DNA of 64,000 nucleotides from Chryseobacterium sp. 52 (GTDB lineage: Bacteria > Bacteroidota > Bacteroidia > Flavobacteriales > Weeksellaceae), in assembly GCF_002754245.1 (NCBI RefSeq), contig NZ_PEEX01000001.1:2584001-2648000 (forward strand). The letters are read 5' to 3'. Shown here in pieces: positions 61,920 to 64,000 of the stretch (the stretch's first letter is position 1; each line of letters opens with the position of its first letter). The translations under genes were made by a program, and so were the position numbers. The notes under the pieces are model-generated. The model ran no database searches and was not told where the DNA came from. It worked only from the letters and a program-made list of their open reading frames with translations.

Positions 61920-64000
61920 ATGAAGAACTGGTCTTTTAAAAAATGGAACACCGTTGTAGGATGGGTGATTTTCATGATTGCATTGATTACGTATAGCTCC
62001 ACCATGGAACATGATCTGAGTTTCTGGGATTGTGGTGAATACATTTCCTCAGCAGTAAAGCTTGAAGTAACGCACGCTCCCGGAGCCGCTTTATTCCAGA
62101 TTGTGGGAGCGATAGCCAGTATATTTGCCTTCGGAAATGAGCAGAATTATGCCATTGTCATCAATGCGATGTCTGCATTGTTCAGTGCATTCACCATTCT
62201 GTTTCTCTTTTGGACCATCACCCATTTTGTAAGAAGACTCTTAAACAAAGATTTTGAAGAAGTAACGAAACACCAGGAAATCTCCATTCTATTTGCCGGA
62301 GCGGTAGGAGCGTTGTGTTTCACCTTTTCAGATACTTTCTGGTTTTCCGCGGTAGAAGGAGAAGTGTATTCTATGGCTTCAATGTTTATTGCATTGCTGT
62401 TGTGGCTGATTACTAAATGGGAGAATGAATATCTGACGAAAGACAGTGAAAGATGGGTCATCCTTATTTTCTTTGTATTAGGACTTTCCGTTGGGGTGCA
62501 TATGATGTGTATGCTCGCTGTTCCGGCGGTATGTCTGGTGTATTACGCAAGAAATTACAAATTTACCTGGAAAAACTTTATCTGGGCTAATGCAATCACG
62601 CTGGGAATTCTGATCATTGTTTTCAAACTGATCTTCCCACTGATTATGACGATGTTCGGAAGACTGGAAATATTCTTCGTGAACGGACTTGGACTGCCTT
62701 TCCACTCAGGAACAATAGCAGCTTTTGTTTTGATGGTGATGATCTCTTATTTCATCATTAAATATTCGAGAAGAGCTAAGAAAAATATTTACCAAACCGC
62801 TGCGCTATCCGTGGTGTATATGGTTATTGGTTTCTCATGCTGGATGGTAATTCCCGTAAGAGCAAATGCCAATCCGCCGATGAACCTTAATGATCCTGAT
62901 ACTGCAATTGGGATGCTGGATTATTACAACAGAGAACAATACGGTGACTGGCCAACAATCTACGGACAGAACTACACCGCTTTCCTGGATGCAAATGGAA
63001 TTGAAAAAAATGAAGACGGAAGCTTCAAGACAACAAAAACAGGGGAGATCTACGAAAAAGATGAGAAAACAGGAACTTACAGAAAAACCGGTGACAGATT
63101 CAACTATGTATTCACCAAATCTCAGGTAAGTCTAATGCCGAGAATGTTTAATGAAGATAAAGATGTAATGGCTAACTACATTTCTATGTACGGCGCTCCA
63201 GATTTTACCTTCAATTATGCAAACGAAGACGTAGCAGACAATCCTCAGGCCAAACAGATCTTTGATGAGCTTAGAGGAAAATATGAAGACAAATCCATTA
63301 CAGCAGCAGATTATCTGAAAGTTAAACCATACAATCTGATCAATGTTCAAAAGCCTTCTCTGGCTCAGAATATGGACTACTTCATTACATTTCAGAATGG
63401 TTATTATTTTGTAAGATACCTGATGTGGAACTTTGTCGGAAGACAGAACGACCTTGAAGGTAATATGGAAAACACAAAAGGAAACTGGATCTCCGGAATT
63501 TCTTTTATAGACAATGCTTTATTGGGGAATCAGGATAAAATGCCTGCTAAATTCCAGAACGAAAGTACGGTGAAATTCTTCTTTTTACCATTACTATTAG
63601 GATTAATTGGTTTCTTTTTCCAGTTAAACAGAGACTTTGGAAGATTTTATGCATTGCTTTCATTATTTATTTTAACCAGTGTAGGAATTGTTTTTTATAC
63701 CGGAGTAAAACCTTTTGAAGTAAGAGAAAGAGACTATGCGATGGTAGGTTCCTTTTATGCCTTTGCCATCTGGATTGGAATGGGAGCCGGAGCCATTTTA
63801 TGGTTCATCCAGTCTAAAGTAAAATCTAATGGAGCGAATATCGCATTAGGAGTCGTTTTATTAGGTGTTCCCTTAATGATGGGCTTCCAGAATTATACGC
63901 CACATGACCGAAGCAAAAAGTCCGCAGCACATGACTATGCCTACTCATTCCTGAAATCATTGCCGAAAGACGATATTATTTTTATCTACGGTGACAATGA
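61920..64000 (+). CDS. DUF2723-family multi-pass membrane protein (partial, 5' part)
   Basis: A frame open from ATG 61920 to the right edge (693 codons seen). It begins MKNWSFKKWNTVVGWVIFMI and has LSFWDCGEYISSAVKLEVTH and PGAALFQIVGA, the hallmark N-terminus of DUF2723. More than ten transmembrane helices follow, with a ~200-residue soluble insertion between them (about 330-510). DUF2723 proteins resemble protein O-mannosyltransferases, with the conserved acidic residue in the first loop (here D-C-G-E). In Bacteroidetes they are proposed to act in surface glycosylation. The C-terminal part lies outside the window. Confidence 0.92.
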   Translation, partial: MKNWSFKKWNTVVGWVIFMIALITYSSTMEHDLSFWDCGEYISSAVKLEVTHAPGAALFQIVGAIASIFAFGNEQNYAIVINAMSALFSAFTILFLFWTITHFVRRLLNKDFEEVTKHQEISILFAGAVGALCFTFSDTFWFSAVEGEVYSMASMFIALLLWLITKWENEYLTKDSERWVILIFFVLGLSVGVHMMCMLAVPAVCLVYYARNYKFTWKNFIWANAITLGILIIVFKLIFPLIMTMFGRLEIFFVNGLGLPFHSGTIAAFVLMVMISYFIIKYSRRAKKNIYQTAALSVVYMVIGFSCWMVIPVRANANPPMNLNDPDTAIGMLDYYNREQYGDWPTIYGQNYTAFLDANGIEKNEDGSFKTTKTGEIYEKDEKTGTYRKTGDRFNYVFTKSQVSLMPRMFNEDKDVMANYISMYGAPDFTFNYANEDVADNPQAKQIFDELRGKYEDKSITAADYLKVKPYNLINVQKPSLAQNMDYFITFQNGYYFVRYLMWNFVGRQNDLEGNMENTKGNWISGISFIDNALLGNQDKMPAKFQNESTVKFFFLPLLLGLIGFFFQLNRDFGRFYALLSLFILTSVGIVFYTGVKPFEVRERDYAMVGSFYAFAIWIGMGAGAILWFIQSKVKSNGANIALGVVLLGVPLMMGFQNYTPHDRSKKSAAHDYAYSFLKSLPKDDIIFIYGDN

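Overview
The window looks like chromosome of a Chryseobacterium-type member of the Flavobacteriia. It is A+T-rich, with a SusC/SusD pair, a Bacteroidetes-style VgrG/Rhs set, LytS/LytTR signalling, promoters of the TAnnTTTG type and almost no Shine-Dalgarno signals. Species-level identity is an inference.

Positions 1-13583 read as the right end of an integrated mobile element. The leftward block (1-2566) is a PRTRC plasmid/ICE maintenance cluster: an unidentified partial gene, PRTRC proteins C and E, a DUF932 protein and SSB. To its right lies cargo. First comes a two-gene module of a trypsin-like protease fused to a STAND NTPase and an overlapping metallo-beta-lactamase-fold protein, which resembles a type 1 AVAST (Avs) anti-phage system. 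Then come three decayed gene fragments and two uncharacterised genes (10741-13245). The element appears to end at a 3'-terminal fragment of a tRNA-Ser gene (about 13557-13583). That fragment is followed by an intrinsic terminator, as expected for integration into the 3' end of a tRNA gene whose intact copy lies left of the window. A broken tyrosine-recombinase gene and further tRNA-3'-end-like scraps (to about 16357) suggest repeated integration at this locus.

Positions 14174-32000 hold a DoxX-like membrane protein, a DUF3817 protein, then a nutrient-uptake unit: LytS-type sensor kinase, DUF4953-type metalloprotease, SusC, SusD and a LytTR response regulator. After that come an unidentified protein, an S41 peptidase, a PEBP protein, an AraC regulator and a divergent HxlR/DoxX pair. 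Positions 32261-41831 form a type VI secretion effector island: VgrG, a repeat-rich partner protein, a PAAR-like/Rhs polymorphic toxin, two putative immunity genes and a displaced scrap of Rhs core.

Positions 41832-45930 carry a Tet(X)-like flavin monooxygenase divergent from an AraC regulator, then a beta-lactamase-fold serine hydrolase. Positions 46592-53862 are one compact signalling operon: hybrid kinase, large CHASE3/GAF kinase with three receivers, CheY-like regulators, CheR and CheB, without chemoreceptor or flagellar genes. The rest (53984-64000) is mixed: small conserved proteins, XRE regulators, a Mug-type DNA glycosylase, a di-haem peroxidase, an atypical SDR, a WGR/DUF4240 protein, a retropepsin-like protein and the start of a DUF2723 glycosyltransferase-like membrane protein. 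Several gene ends carry strong hairpins, three of which share a GAAGTC-nnn-GACTTC tip.
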